NCBI RefSeq assembly: GCF_004217495.1
Contig: NZ_SHLC01000001.1
Coordinates: 1,984,001-2,048,000 of the forward strand
Length of the DNA: 64,000 nucleotides
Reading direction: 5' to 3'
Origin: Microterricola gilva
GTDB taxonomy: Bacteria; Actinomycetota; Actinomycetes; Actinomycetales; Microbacteriaceae
Under the pieces are notes generated by a model that had not been told where the DNA came from, ran no database searches, and saw only the letters and a list, made by a program, of their open reading frames with translations. The position numbers were made by a program, and so were the translations under genes. Shown here one piece after another: positions 6,965 to 13,903 of the stretch. Each line of letters begins with the position of its first letter. Within the stretch, counting starts at the first letter, position 1.

Positions 6965-7885
6965 TTAGTACCAGCCCTGCGCCTCCGAGGTGTCCCACGC
7001 GCCGCACGGCGTTCCGTAGCGGCCGGCGATGTAGCCGAGGCCCCAGGTGATCTGGGTCGCCGGGTTGGTCTGCCAGTCGGCGCCGGCGGAGGCCATCTTG
7101 CTGCCTGGCAGGGCCTGCGGGATGCCGGCTGCGCCGCTGGACGCGTTGTACGCGTTCACGTTCCAGCCGGACTCCTTGTTCCAGAGCGCCACGAGGCAGC
7201 CGAACTGGTCTTCGCCCCAGCCGTACTGGGCGGCCATCAGATCGCGGGCGATCGCCTGGGCGCCGCTCGGGTCGGTGGGGGCCGACGGGTGGGAGCCGGA
7301 CGAGGAGCCGCTTCCGGCCGATGCGGCCTTCTCGGCGGCAGCGGCTTCGGCTTCTGCGGCTGCAGCAGCTGCGGCGGCCGCAGCAGCTTGCTCCGCAGCG
7401 ACACGGTCGACCTCGGCGGTGGCGGCCTGTACGCTCGCGGCCTTGCTCTTGGTCGAGTCCACGAGGGTGAACACGCGGCCAGGTGCGAGCAACTCGAAGT
7501 TGCTGAGCGCGGCGACGGACGAGGCGAGGTCGCCGGCATCCGTCTTACCCTCGGCGGCGGCCAACACTGCGCTGGCCTCGTCGATCGTGATCGACGCCGC
7601 ACGTGCGGCGTGCGCCTCGGCAACGGTCGTGTACGCGGCGAGCTGCTCACTCGCGAGTCCGGTCGAGGTGGTCAGTGCGGCGGTGGCCGCGACGCTCTCG
7701 GCGTGGGCGACGACCGTTGACTGCAGCACGAATCCGGTTCCGGCAACCGCGCTGATCGCGACGACTGCTCCTGCGACGAGGATCTTGCTGCGACCCCGGC
7801 GGCGTTTCAGTCTCTGAACGCGGGTGGAACCGGTGTTGGTCGAGGGCGAAGAAGGGCGAATCGTTGATGAATTTGAGTTAGGCAT
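6965..7885 (-). CDS. membrane-anchored or secreted lytic transglycosylase-like protein
   Basis: Cell-wall protein of 306 residues. After a basic N-terminus (LKRRRGRSK) comes one hydrophobic segment at about 36-58 that should act as signal peptide or anchor. A long Ala/Glu-rich, probably coiled-coil region follows (about 60-215). The last 95 residues form a compact domain (YGWGEDQFGCLVALWNKESG, GAAGIPQALPGSKMASAG, GLGYIAGRYGTPCGAW) typical of the transglycosylase-like domain in actinobacterial and lactobacillal aggregation-promoting factors; the Glu in NKESGW is the likely catalytic residue. The ATG at 7885 starts a sensible signal sequence; longer in-frame readings to 8410 are not. It is monocistronic with an unusually long upstream gap. 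Confidence 0.82.
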   Translation of the reverse strand: MPNSNSSTIRPSSPSTNTGSTRVQRLKRRRGRSKILVAGAVVAISAVAGTGFVLQSTVVAHAESVAATAALTTSTGLASEQLAAYTTVAEAHAARAASITIDEASAVLAAAEGKTDAGDLASSVAALSNFELLAPGRVFTLVDSTKSKAASVQAATAEVDRVAAEQAAAAAAAAAAAEAEAAAAEKAASAGSGSSSGSHPSAPTDPSGAQAIARDLMAAQYGWGEDQFGCLVALWNKESGWNVNAYNASSGAAGIPQALPGSKMASAGADWQTNPATQITWGLGYIAGRYGTPCGAWDTSEAQGWY

Positions 7886-8342
7886 GACTTTCACAAAGCG
7901 AGCCGCTCGAGATCGTGCACAGAGCGACTCTTGATCTATGGCCCTCGGGCGGGGGTCCCCGCGGGCGAAGTTGACAGTATGCAGACGGTGTCTGCGCAGA
8001 TCATCCGCATTGCCTGTGAATGTCATCACAGTTCGGCAACGGTCTCGAGGAATTGTGCTTGCGGGGCAGATGCCGGTTTCTGCGCGAGTCTCGAGCGCAC
8101 CGCCCGGGCCGTCCGCGCGCATCGCGGGGCCGGCGAGGCTGCAGCATGGACCCGTTGGAAACCAGCACTGATCAGCATTTACCCGGAATTTTGCACCGAT
8201 GCGTGGTGTGCGCTCGGTGGCGGATCCCCTCTGCGCTGACCGAGCAACGCGATCGGGCGTGAGCCGCGGCGCCGGCGGCGTGATTCGCCGCCGTGACGAT
8301 TCGCCCCGAAAACCACACATTGATGGGATTCGGAGGTTGAGG
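7886..8342. other. 457-base non-coding gap upstream of the transglycosylase-like gene
   Basis: No gene, tRNA or known riboswitch could be recognised. A perfect inverted repeat GCAGAC-GGT-GTCTGC lies at 7981-7995, and a GC-rich stem (CGGGCGGGGGTCCCCGCG) is present about 25 bases left of it. Cell-wall hydrolase genes in actinobacteria often carry a c-di-AMP riboswitch; I looked for its conserved segments and did not find them. Confidence 0.4.
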
Positions 8343-8846
8343 CTAGTTCTGCGGCGGCTCCCCCGGCTGCAGGCGCAGCCGGAACAGACGCACGATGCGG
8401 CCCGATTCACGTTCGTATCCGCGGTAGCCGGGCCACTGCGCCTCGATCAACTGCCAGGCCGCGTCGTGTTCTGCCGCGTCGAGCAGTTCGGCGCGCACCG
8501 AACGGCGACGCCCGCGCACCGAGATGGCGGCATCCGGATGGGCGATCAGGTTATAGCTCCACGCCGGATGCCTGTCCCGGGCGAAGCTCGTGCCCGCGAT
8601 GATCGCGTTGCCGTGCCCATCCGGCGTGTACATGAGCTCGGTGGCGCGTTCGACGCCCGACCTCGCGCCGACGCTGTGCAGCACGAGCGACGGTACGAGC
8701 AGACCGCTCAGCTGTGCGCGTCCGCCGCTGAGTCGGGTGAGCAGACGCTCGAGCACGGGCAGAACGGTGGGCGCCGCCCAGCGGAACAGGCGGGTGCGGG
8801 TGAGCGGAGCGACAAGACTGCGCACTGCGGTGACGACGGCGTCCAT
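8343..8846 (-). CDS. deazaflavin (F420)-dependent nitroreductase family protein (DUF385)
   Basis: A 167-residue protein of the Ddn/DUF385 group, which use reduced coenzyme F420 to reduce quinones, nitro compounds or other substrates. The conserved middle is seen: SLVLHSVGARSG (about residue 54), then AIIAGTSFARDRHPAWSYNL and GRRRSVRAELL, ending in AWQLIEAQWPGYRGYE. The split barrel of this family binds F420 along the first two blocks. It is read alone, divergent from the HAD gene at 8947. The ATG at 8846 starts conserved sequence; the longer reading to 8876 does not. Confidence 0.85.
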   Translation of the reverse strand: MDAVVTAVRSLVAPLTRTRLFRWAAPTVLPVLERLLTRLSGGRAQLSGLLVPSLVLHSVGARSGVERATELMYTPDGHGNAIIAGTSFARDRHPAWSYNLIAHPDAAISVRGRRRSVRAELLDAAEHDAAWQLIEAQWPGYRGYERESGRIVRLFRLRLQPGEPPQN

Positions 8847-8946
8847 GCCAGCATTCTGCACTCCTGCGCCGCGCACCGGCCGATACGCCGCGCGTGGATA
8901 TCGGCTGGACCCACGAAGCAGGCGCGCGGGCGGGCAAGATGGGGTG

Positions 8947-9648
8947 ATGACCGAAGACCCGACCGCCCCAGCCGCTCATACCCTCGAGACCCGTGGCTTC
9001 TTGTTCGACATGGACGGAACACTCGTCGACTCGACCGCGGTCGTCGAGGCCACCTGGGCAGGATTCGCGCGGCAGCATGGTGCCGATCTCGTTGAGCTCC
9101 TCGCCGTCTCGCACGGGCGCAAGGCGGAAGAGACGGTCGCCCGCTTCGGTTCCGCCGGCATCGACGTCGACGCCACCGTCGCAGAGCTGGTCGCACTCGA
9201 GTTGGGCGCGGTCGACGGCATCGTCGAGATTCCGGGCGCCGCCGCCTTTCTCGCTGCGCTGCCCGCCGACAGGGTGGCGCTCGTCACCTCGGCGCCCCGC
9301 GCGCTGGCCGAGGCGCGCATGCGCATGATCGGGGCAGCGATGCCCGCCGTAATCGTTGCCGCCGAGGACGTCGTGCACGGCAAGCCGGCCCCGGACCCCT
9401 ACCTGAGCGCGGCGCGGCAGCTCGGTCTGCACCCCGACGACGTCGTCGTGTTCGAAGACGCGGATGCCGGCCTGGCATCTGCACGCGCGGCCGGCATGCG
9501 CGCCTACGTCGTCGGCGCGCTCGAAAGCGCCGAGACCGTGGCGCTCCCCCGCGTGCGCGACTTCGCCGAGCTGCGGCTTGAACAGTGCGGTGACGCGTAC
9601 CGGCTCAGCATCCGGGGCCGCGCGGGTTCTCCAGACACGAACCGCTGA
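8947..9648 (+). CDS. HAD superfamily phosphatase, subfamily IA (sugar-phosphatase-like)
   Basis: Cytoplasmic phosphatase of 233 residues. Motif I is FDMDGTLVDSTAVVE with the nucleophile Asp near residue 19, motif II is ALVTSAPRALAEAR, motif III the Lys in VHGKPAPDPYL, and motif IV VVFEDADAGLASARAAG. This layout fits small sugar or polyol phosphatases; the substrate cannot be fixed from sequence. A -10-like CAAGAT ends seven bases before the ATG and no clear ribosome binding site is visible, so the message may be leaderless. The gene end overlaps the convergent PKD-protein gene by 44 bases. Confidence 0.85.
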   Translation: MTEDPTAPAAHTLETRGFLFDMDGTLVDSTAVVEATWAGFARQHGADLVELLAVSHGRKAEETVARFGSAGIDVDATVAELVALELGAVDGIVEIPGAAAFLAALPADRVALVTSAPRALAEARMRMIGAAMPAVIVAAEDVVHGKPAPDPYLSAARQLGLHPDDVVVFEDADAGLASARAAGMRAYVVGALESAETVALPRVRDFAELRLEQCGDAYRLSIRGRAGSPDTNR

Positions 9649-10438
9649 CCAGGACCGTCTTCGCCGACTTCACCACCACGGGCGCGGCAGACCCGGCAAT
9701 GCCGACGCTTCCGGCGATCGGCCGCCACGCGCCGCCGGCGAAACGGTACTCGGCCGTCAGCTCGACACCGACCGTCACCGAGTACTCGCCGCGCGCGCCG
9801 TAGACATGGCTGGTACTCGTCGTCGAGAACTCCGGCAGTCCGAGATCCGCCCAGCTCGCCCCGCCCGTCGCGGTCCGGCCAGTCTGCGAGTCGCCGTAGT
9901 CCCAGGCGAATGCCGTAGGCGTGAAGCGCACCTCGGCCGGGAACTCGAGAAGGCTACCGCCGACCTCCTCGACGGATGCCGCGGCCACCAGATTCATCGG
10001 AAGCCCCTTCACGGCCCACCCCGCCGGTTCCATCAGAGTCAGCACCGGCGGCGTCGCGCGGAACGAGGCGATGTCACTCCACGTCACGAGCAACTGCGGA
10101 TTGCAGATGTCCGGCGCGGACGTGCACCGCGTCGGCGGGCGGTTATCGTTCGGATCCGTCTCCTCGGGGCTGAGCGGCGCCGGTGGCGCGGGAGGCAACG
10201 GGAGGGCGGCACCGCCCTCCGAGTCGCCGTCGGGCTCCCCCGCACCGCCGCCCGAGTTGCCGCCGGCTGTCAGATCGACGCCGCCCGGCGCGAGTTCGGG
10301 GCTGATGTCGATATCGCACGTGCCTTGTCTAATCTCCAAGAGCGAGCAAGCGTCGCCGGCGCTGGCAGAAGTGACAGGAGTCAGCGACAGGGCGGCCACG
10401 ATCAGGAGCACGAGAGCGGAGCTCTGCAAGAGCTTCAT
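9605..10438 (-). CDS. secreted PKD-like protein
   Basis: A 277-residue exported protein of unknown role. Residues 1-27 form a signal peptide (MKLLQSSALVLLIVAALSL, cleavage likely after SASA). A Pro/Gly-rich acidic linker spans about 50-95. The C-terminal part has a PKD-like fold signature: AFAWDYGDSQTG, then TSHVYGARGEYSVTVGVEL, as in extracellular beta-sandwich modules. Cysteines occur in pairs, consistent with disulfides outside the cell. Its ATG overlaps the stop of the upstream lipoprotein gene (ATGA), so the two products are made together and may interact at the cell surface. The 3' end overlaps the HAD gene. Confidence 0.7.
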   Translation of the reverse strand: MKLLQSSALVLLIVAALSLTPVTSASAGDACSLLEIRQGTCDIDISPELAPGGVDLTAGGNSGGGAGEPDGDSEGGAALPLPPAPPAPLSPEETDPNDNRPPTRCTSAPDICNPQLLVTWSDIASFRATPPVLTLMEPAGWAVKGLPMNLVAAASVEEVGGSLLEFPAEVRFTPTAFAWDYGDSQTGRTATGGASWADLGLPEFSTTSTSHVYGARGEYSVTVGVELTAEYRFAGGAWRPIAGSVGIAGSAAPVVVKSAKTVLVSGSCLENPRGPGC

Positions 10439-11001
10439 GAGCAGAAGCTCCCCTCCTCCCAAAGCGTCTTCTCCGCCACTCTTAGGCCAGATTGGACATC
10501 GCCAACGATCGAGATGAAGTACGGGATATGAACTGGACGATTGGGCAATGCCTGTGACTCCCCGACCGCATCAACCAGATCAACATCGGACAAGTCATCA
10601 CAGACGTAGAGTCCAACTTCTACAGCCCAGAGCTCGCTGGATCGAACTGACTGCAATCGATACGTCGAGAATCTTGTTTCGCCGGTAGCACGTAAATTCC
10701 TTGCCAGAAAGTCGGCCGCTCCAGTCAACTCGTACTCCAGTGCCTGCCCAATGGCGAAACTGCGCATCGCGTTCGGTGACCGCCCGCCATCGGCCAACAT
10801 TGCGTCACTCGCAGCGAGGTACGCCGCATACGCCGCCTCGGCCGCGGCCAGCGCCTCCTCGTCCGATGCGAACAGTGGCGCGGCGGCATCCGTCGGCGAG
10901 GGCGTCGGCACGGGAACCGGCGAGGCGGCACACCCCGCGAGGACAGCCACGACGAGCGCGCCGAGCATCGCCCGCACCACACGCGCCCGCAGACTCCGCA
11001 T
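10435..11001 (-). CDS. lipoprotein of unknown function
   Basis: A 188-residue predicted lipoprotein. The signal peptide MRSLRARVVRAMLGALVVAV ends in the lipobox LAGC with Cys24 as the lipid-bearing residue, followed by a Pro/Thr-rich linker. The mature part begins with a helical Ala-rich stretch (DEEALAAAEAAYAAYLAAS) and continues with a mixed domain that could be NTF2-like, though I cannot confirm it. It is the first gene of a two-gene unit with the PKD-like protein, overlapping it by four bases. No clear ribosome binding site precedes the ATG at 11001. Confidence 0.65.
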   Translation of the reverse strand: MRSLRARVVRAMLGALVVAVLAGCAASPVPVPTPSPTDAAAPLFASDEEALAAAEAAYAAYLAASDAMLADGGRSPNAMRSFAIGQALEYELTGAADFLARNLRATGETRFSTYRLQSVRSSELWAVEVGLYVCDDLSDVDLVDAVGESQALPNRPVHIPYFISIVGDVQSGLRVAEKTLWEEGSFCS

Positions 11002-11040
11002 GCGAACACCGTAAGCCAAAACGGGCTGCGCGCGTCAGAG

Positions 11041-11049
11041 TTATCCACA
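11041..11049 (+). promoter_or_regulatory. single perfect DnaA-box-like nonamer
   Basis: TTATCCACA matches the consensus DnaA binding site exactly. It stands alone in the 334-base gap between the lipoprotein gene (starting leftwards at 11001) and the ABC-F gene. One site does not make an origin; it could be a regulatory DnaA site or chance. Confidence 0.3.
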
Positions 11050-11230
11050 GTGCGGCCATCGCGCACGAACGCGGCACCACTGGGAACTCCTCTCTATAGA
11101 CGCGCCTGGATAGCGTGTTCGCCGAGGTGAGCGGGAGCGCCCGCCGACCCAGCTGACTCAGTGAGTTTGCTTTCAGTGCACCGGCTTTGGCAGACTGCAG
11201 AGGTCTTGTTGCCGAGGAAAGGGTCATGAC

Positions 11231-11272
11231 ATGAGGACAATCGAGGGTTTTGCGCCGCACTCTGTGCGCTGA
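11231..11272 (+). CDS. possible 13-residue leader peptide upstream of the ABC-F gene
   Basis: An ATG at 11231 opens a 13-codon frame, MRTIEGFAPHSVR, ending in TGA. It is preceded by a good ribosome binding site (GAGGAAAGGG, seven bases before the ATG), better than that of the ABC-F gene itself. The stop lies 63 bases before the ABC-F ATG, and a hairpin fills part of that gap. Several ABC-F resistance genes in other bacteria are controlled by ribosome stalling on such short frames (known for the family). That this one is translated or acts so is inference. Confidence 0.35.
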   Translation: MRTIEGFAPHSVR

Positions 11273-11303
11273 CAATCGTCGATTCGCCATTCTCGGCTCC
11301 GGT

Positions 11304-11321
11304 TTCAGCGCATCCGCTGAA
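11304..11321 (+). promoter_or_regulatory. hairpin before the ABC-F ribosome binding site
   Basis: TTCAGCG and CGCTGAA form a perfect 7-base stem with loop CATC. It ends three bases before CTCTGGAG, the likely ribosome binding site of the ABC-F gene. A nearby GGCTCC (about 11295-11300) could instead pair with the GGAG, so alternative structures are possible. It may tune translation of the ABC-F gene together with the leader frame at 11231. Confidence 0.4.
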
Positions 11322-11335
11322 CACTCTGGAGTCTC

Positions 11336-13009
11336 ATGTCAACCGCCTCACACACACGCTCGTCCGTCACGCTGAACAACGTCTCGTTCGCCTGGCCAGA
11401 CGGCACACCCGCGCTCTCAAGCCTTGCCGGTAGCTTCGGAAGCGGCCGAACCGGTCTCGTCGGCTCGAACGGCACCGGCAAGTCCACACTGCTGCGCCTG
11501 CTCGCGGGTCGGCTCACGCCGTCCTCCGGGCAGATCACCACGAGCGGCGACGTCGGCTATCTGCCGCAGACCCTGACTCTGGATGCCGCCAACACCGTCG
11601 CCGGCCTGCTCGGCATCGGCGACAAACTCGACGCGCTGCACGCCATCGAGCGCGGCGACGTCGATGAGCGCCACTTCGACACGCTCGGTGACGACTGGGA
11701 TCTGGAGACCCGCGCCGACGAGGCACTGCGCGCGATCGGGCTCTCCGCGGCCGACCTCGGGCGCAGCGTCTCCGAACTCTCCGGCGGAGAGGCGATGCTC
11801 GTTGCCATCACGGGACTCAGGCTGCAGCGCACGGCGATCACGCTGCTCGACGAGCCGACGAACAACCTCGACCGCGCAGCACGTGCGAGCCTCCGCGGCC
11901 TCGTGCGCAGCTGGCAAGGAACGCTCATCGTCGTGAGCCACGACACCGCGCTGCTCGAGTGCATGGATGCCACCGCCGAGCTCTACGGCGGACGGCTCAG
12001 CGTCTTCGGCGGGCCGTACAGCGAATGGCTGGAGCACCGGCAGCAGGAGCAGTCCGCCGCGGCGCAGGCCGTGCGCACCGCGGAGCAGGCCGTGCGTGCC
12101 GAGAAGCGCCAGAAGGCGGAGGCCGAGACCAAGCTCGCCCGCCGCGCCCGCACCGCGCAGAAGAACTACGACAACCGCGCGGCGGCGAAGATCGTGATGC
12201 ATCAGTGGGCCTCCAACGCGCAGGTTTCGGCGGGCAAACTGCGCAGCGGCAGCGACGAGCGCCTGAACGCGGCGACGAGCGCGCTGGATGCCGCCGAGTC
12301 GCGCCTGCGCGACGGCGAGGCCATCCACCTCGAGCTTCCCGATCCTGCTGTCCCACGCGGCAAGCGCATCGCCGAGCTGCGCAGCGGAGCCGGCACAAGC
12401 GAAGACAGCGTCGACGGCGAGAACGGCGAGACCTTCTTTCTGCATGGGCCGGAACGCGTGGCCATCGTCGGCGCCAACGGCGTCGGCAAGACGACGCTGC
12501 TCGAGCAGCTGGTGAGCGGCGACGCCACGCCAGCTGGTCGAGCCAGCGGCATCCTGCACACCGCCCGCGTCGGCTACCTCAGCCAGCGCCTCGACGGCCT
12601 GGACGGCACCGCAGACAGCATCGACAACATCCGCGATGTCGCCCCGAACGCGGAGCCTGGCGAGATCCGCAACCGGCTGGCCCGCCTGCTGCTCCGCGGC
12701 GACAGCGTGCACCGCCCTGTGCAGACGCTCTCCGGCGGGGAGCGCTTCCGTGTCGCACTGGCCCGACTGCTCTTCGCCGACCCGCCGCACCAGCTGCTGG
12801 TGCTCGATGAGCCGACAAACAACCTCGACCTGCGGAGCGTCGACCAGCTGGTCGACGCGCTCACGCTCTATCGGGGCGCCGTGCTGGTGGTGAGCCACGA
12901 CGACTCGTTCCTCGAGCGGATCGGGCTCGACCGCGTTCTCGAGCTCGACGCAGACGGCGGGCTTCGCGAGCTGCGCGAGCGCGTGGGCCCGACCCCGATG
13001 GGTTGCTAG
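11336..13009 (+). CDS. ABC-F family ATPase
   Basis: Soluble protein of 557 residues with two ABC ATPase domains and no membrane domain. ABC-F proteins bind the ribosomal E site; some relieve stalling, others protect against ribosome-targeting antibiotics. Domain 1 has Walker A GSNGTGKST near residue 43, signature LSGGE and Walker B LLDEPTNNLD; domain 2 has GANGVGKTT near residue 382, LSGGERFR and VLDEPTNNLD. Between them lies the charged linker (about 235-330, AVRAEKRQKAEAETKLARRA) that reaches into the ribosome in this family. Whether it gives resistance cannot be read from sequence. CTGGAG precedes the ATG, and a possible leader peptide and hairpin lie upstream. It ends in a shared CTAG with the convergent MmcQ-like gene. 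Confidence 0.88.
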   Translation: MSTASHTRSSVTLNNVSFAWPDGTPALSSLAGSFGSGRTGLVGSNGTGKSTLLRLLAGRLTPSSGQITTSGDVGYLPQTLTLDAANTVAGLLGIGDKLDALHAIERGDVDERHFDTLGDDWDLETRADEALRAIGLSAADLGRSVSELSGGEAMLVAITGLRLQRTAITLLDEPTNNLDRAARASLRGLVRSWQGTLIVVSHDTALLECMDATAELYGGRLSVFGGPYSEWLEHRQQEQSAAAQAVRTAEQAVRAEKRQKAEAETKLARRARTAQKNYDNRAAAKIVMHQWASNAQVSAGKLRSGSDERLNAATSALDAAESRLRDGEAIHLELPDPAVPRGKRIAELRSGAGTSEDSVDGENGETFFLHGPERVAIVGANGVGKTTLLEQLVSGDATPAGRASGILHTARVGYLSQRLDGLDGTADSIDNIRDVAPNAEPGEIRNRLARLLLRGDSVHRPVQTLSGGERFRVALARLLFADPPHQLLVLDEPTNNLDLRSVDQLVDALTLYRGAVLVVSHDDSFLERIGLDRVLELDADGGLRELRERVGPTPMGC

Positions 13010-13368
13010 GCCGTGGACGCCGCGCGCGGAGCCCGAGGCGCCTTCGGGCGCACGAGCGCGTGGCTGTCGCGCAGCAGCTGCTCGACGAGCGCGTCGTCGA
13101 GCGTTCCGTCGAGCACGATCGTGAGCCAGTGTTTCTTGTTGAGGTGGTAGCCAGGCGTGATGTGCGTCGGGAACTCCTCGCGCAGCGCCTTGCCCTCCTC
13201 CGGATCGCATTTCACCGACACCGTGAGCGGTTCGGCATCCAGAACACTCAACGCGAAGATCTTGTCATTGCCGCTGGTCTTGAAGACCGTCGTCTGCTCG
13301 CCGAACGGGTAGGTCTCGATGGCCTGGGGAAGATTCAGGCAGAACGACGCAAGCTCATCCGGGGTCAT
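13006..13368 (-). CDS. MmcQ/YjbR family protein
   Basis: Small cytoplasmic protein of 120 residues with the fold named after E. coli YjbR, sometimes called a double-wing DNA-binding motif. Diagnostic features are CLNLPQAIETYPFGEQTTVF at the start, KIFALSV, KCDPEEGKALREEF, and TPGYHLNKKHWLTIVLDG. The cellular role of the family is not established. Its stop codon overlaps the ABC-F stop on the other strand. It lies downstream of a minus-strand cupin gene, separated by an inverted pair that probably ends transcription of the cupin gene. Confidence 0.85.
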   Translation of the reverse strand: MTPDELASFCLNLPQAIETYPFGEQTTVFKTSGNDKIFALSVLDAEPLTVSVKCDPEEGKALREEFPTHITPGYHLNKKHWLTIVLDGTLDDALVEQLLRDSHALVRPKAPRAPRAASTA

Positions 13369-13386
13369 AGGAGAAGTCTAGGGATA

Positions 13387-13413
13387 CCGGATGCCTTGCT
13401 CGGCGGCATCCGG
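13387..13413 (-). terminator. terminator-like inverted pair of the GGATGCC motif
   Basis: CCGGATGCC (13387-13395) and GGCATCCGG (13405-13413) form a perfect 9-base stem with a 9-base loop, just after the stop of the minus-strand cupin gene. No T run follows on the minus strand. The arms are the dispersed GGATGCC motif discussed in the findings. Confidence 0.6.
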
Positions 13414-13418
13414 CGCGA

Positions 13419-13772
13419 TCATCGCTCGGCTGGCCCCGGCCCGAGCACATCGCCAGATGGCTCCCCGGCGGCCGCACCCTTGAGTTCGACGAAGACCGCG
13501 CGCGTCGGTGTCGTCCCGGTGTTCTCACCGGCATGGCGCTGCGCCGGCAGCCAGACGGCCTGCCCGGCGGGTAGCGATACCTCGAACTCTCGCCCGCCCG
13601 CGCTCAGCCGTCGGTCAAAGGCGCTCAGCGTGACCATCACGCTGTTCGGATGCCGGTGCGGCGTCGTCTTCGCACCCGGCTCGTCGTTGTACTCGAGTAT
13701 CCGCACGAAATCGTTCTCCCACAGCGTGCGGTAGTGCTCCGGATTCGTCTGGATCGGATCGTCGTCGATCAT
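13419..13772 (-). CDS. cupin-domain protein
   Basis: A 117-residue single-domain cupin. The two cupin blocks are visible: GAKTTPHRHPNSVMVTLSAF with the His-x-His metal ligands near residues 39-41, and later AVWLPAQRHAGENTGTTP with a further His. Such small beta-barrels bind metals or small ligands, and many are of unknown role. The start MIDDDPIQTNPEHYRTLWEN is typical of a common actinobacterial group. It stands alone; the helicase gene at 13904 is divergent. Confidence 0.8.
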   Translation of the reverse strand: MIDDDPIQTNPEHYRTLWENDFVRILEYNDEPGAKTTPHRHPNSVMVTLSAFDRRLSAGGREFEVSLPAGQAVWLPAQRHAGENTGTTPTRAVFVELKGAAAGEPSGDVLGPGPAER

Positions 13773-13903
13773 GCTGGCACATTACGCTCGCACCCGGCGT
13801 CCGGGAAGCACTTCGCCTGACACGTACCGCAATTTTGGCGCCTACCGCAGATTCGTCGAAGTTCCTGTAATCTCCGCGTCCGCGAGCGACTACCGTTAGG
13901 AGT

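Noticed and set aside
7886-7990. c-di-AMP (ydaO-type) riboswitch before the transglycosylase-like gene
   Set aside because: A GGGGACCCC segment is present but the other conserved segments of that riboswitch could not be found.
11020-11335. Replication origin
   Set aside because: Only one DnaA-box nonamer is present, with no AT-rich region and no dnaA, dnaN or gyrase genes nearby.
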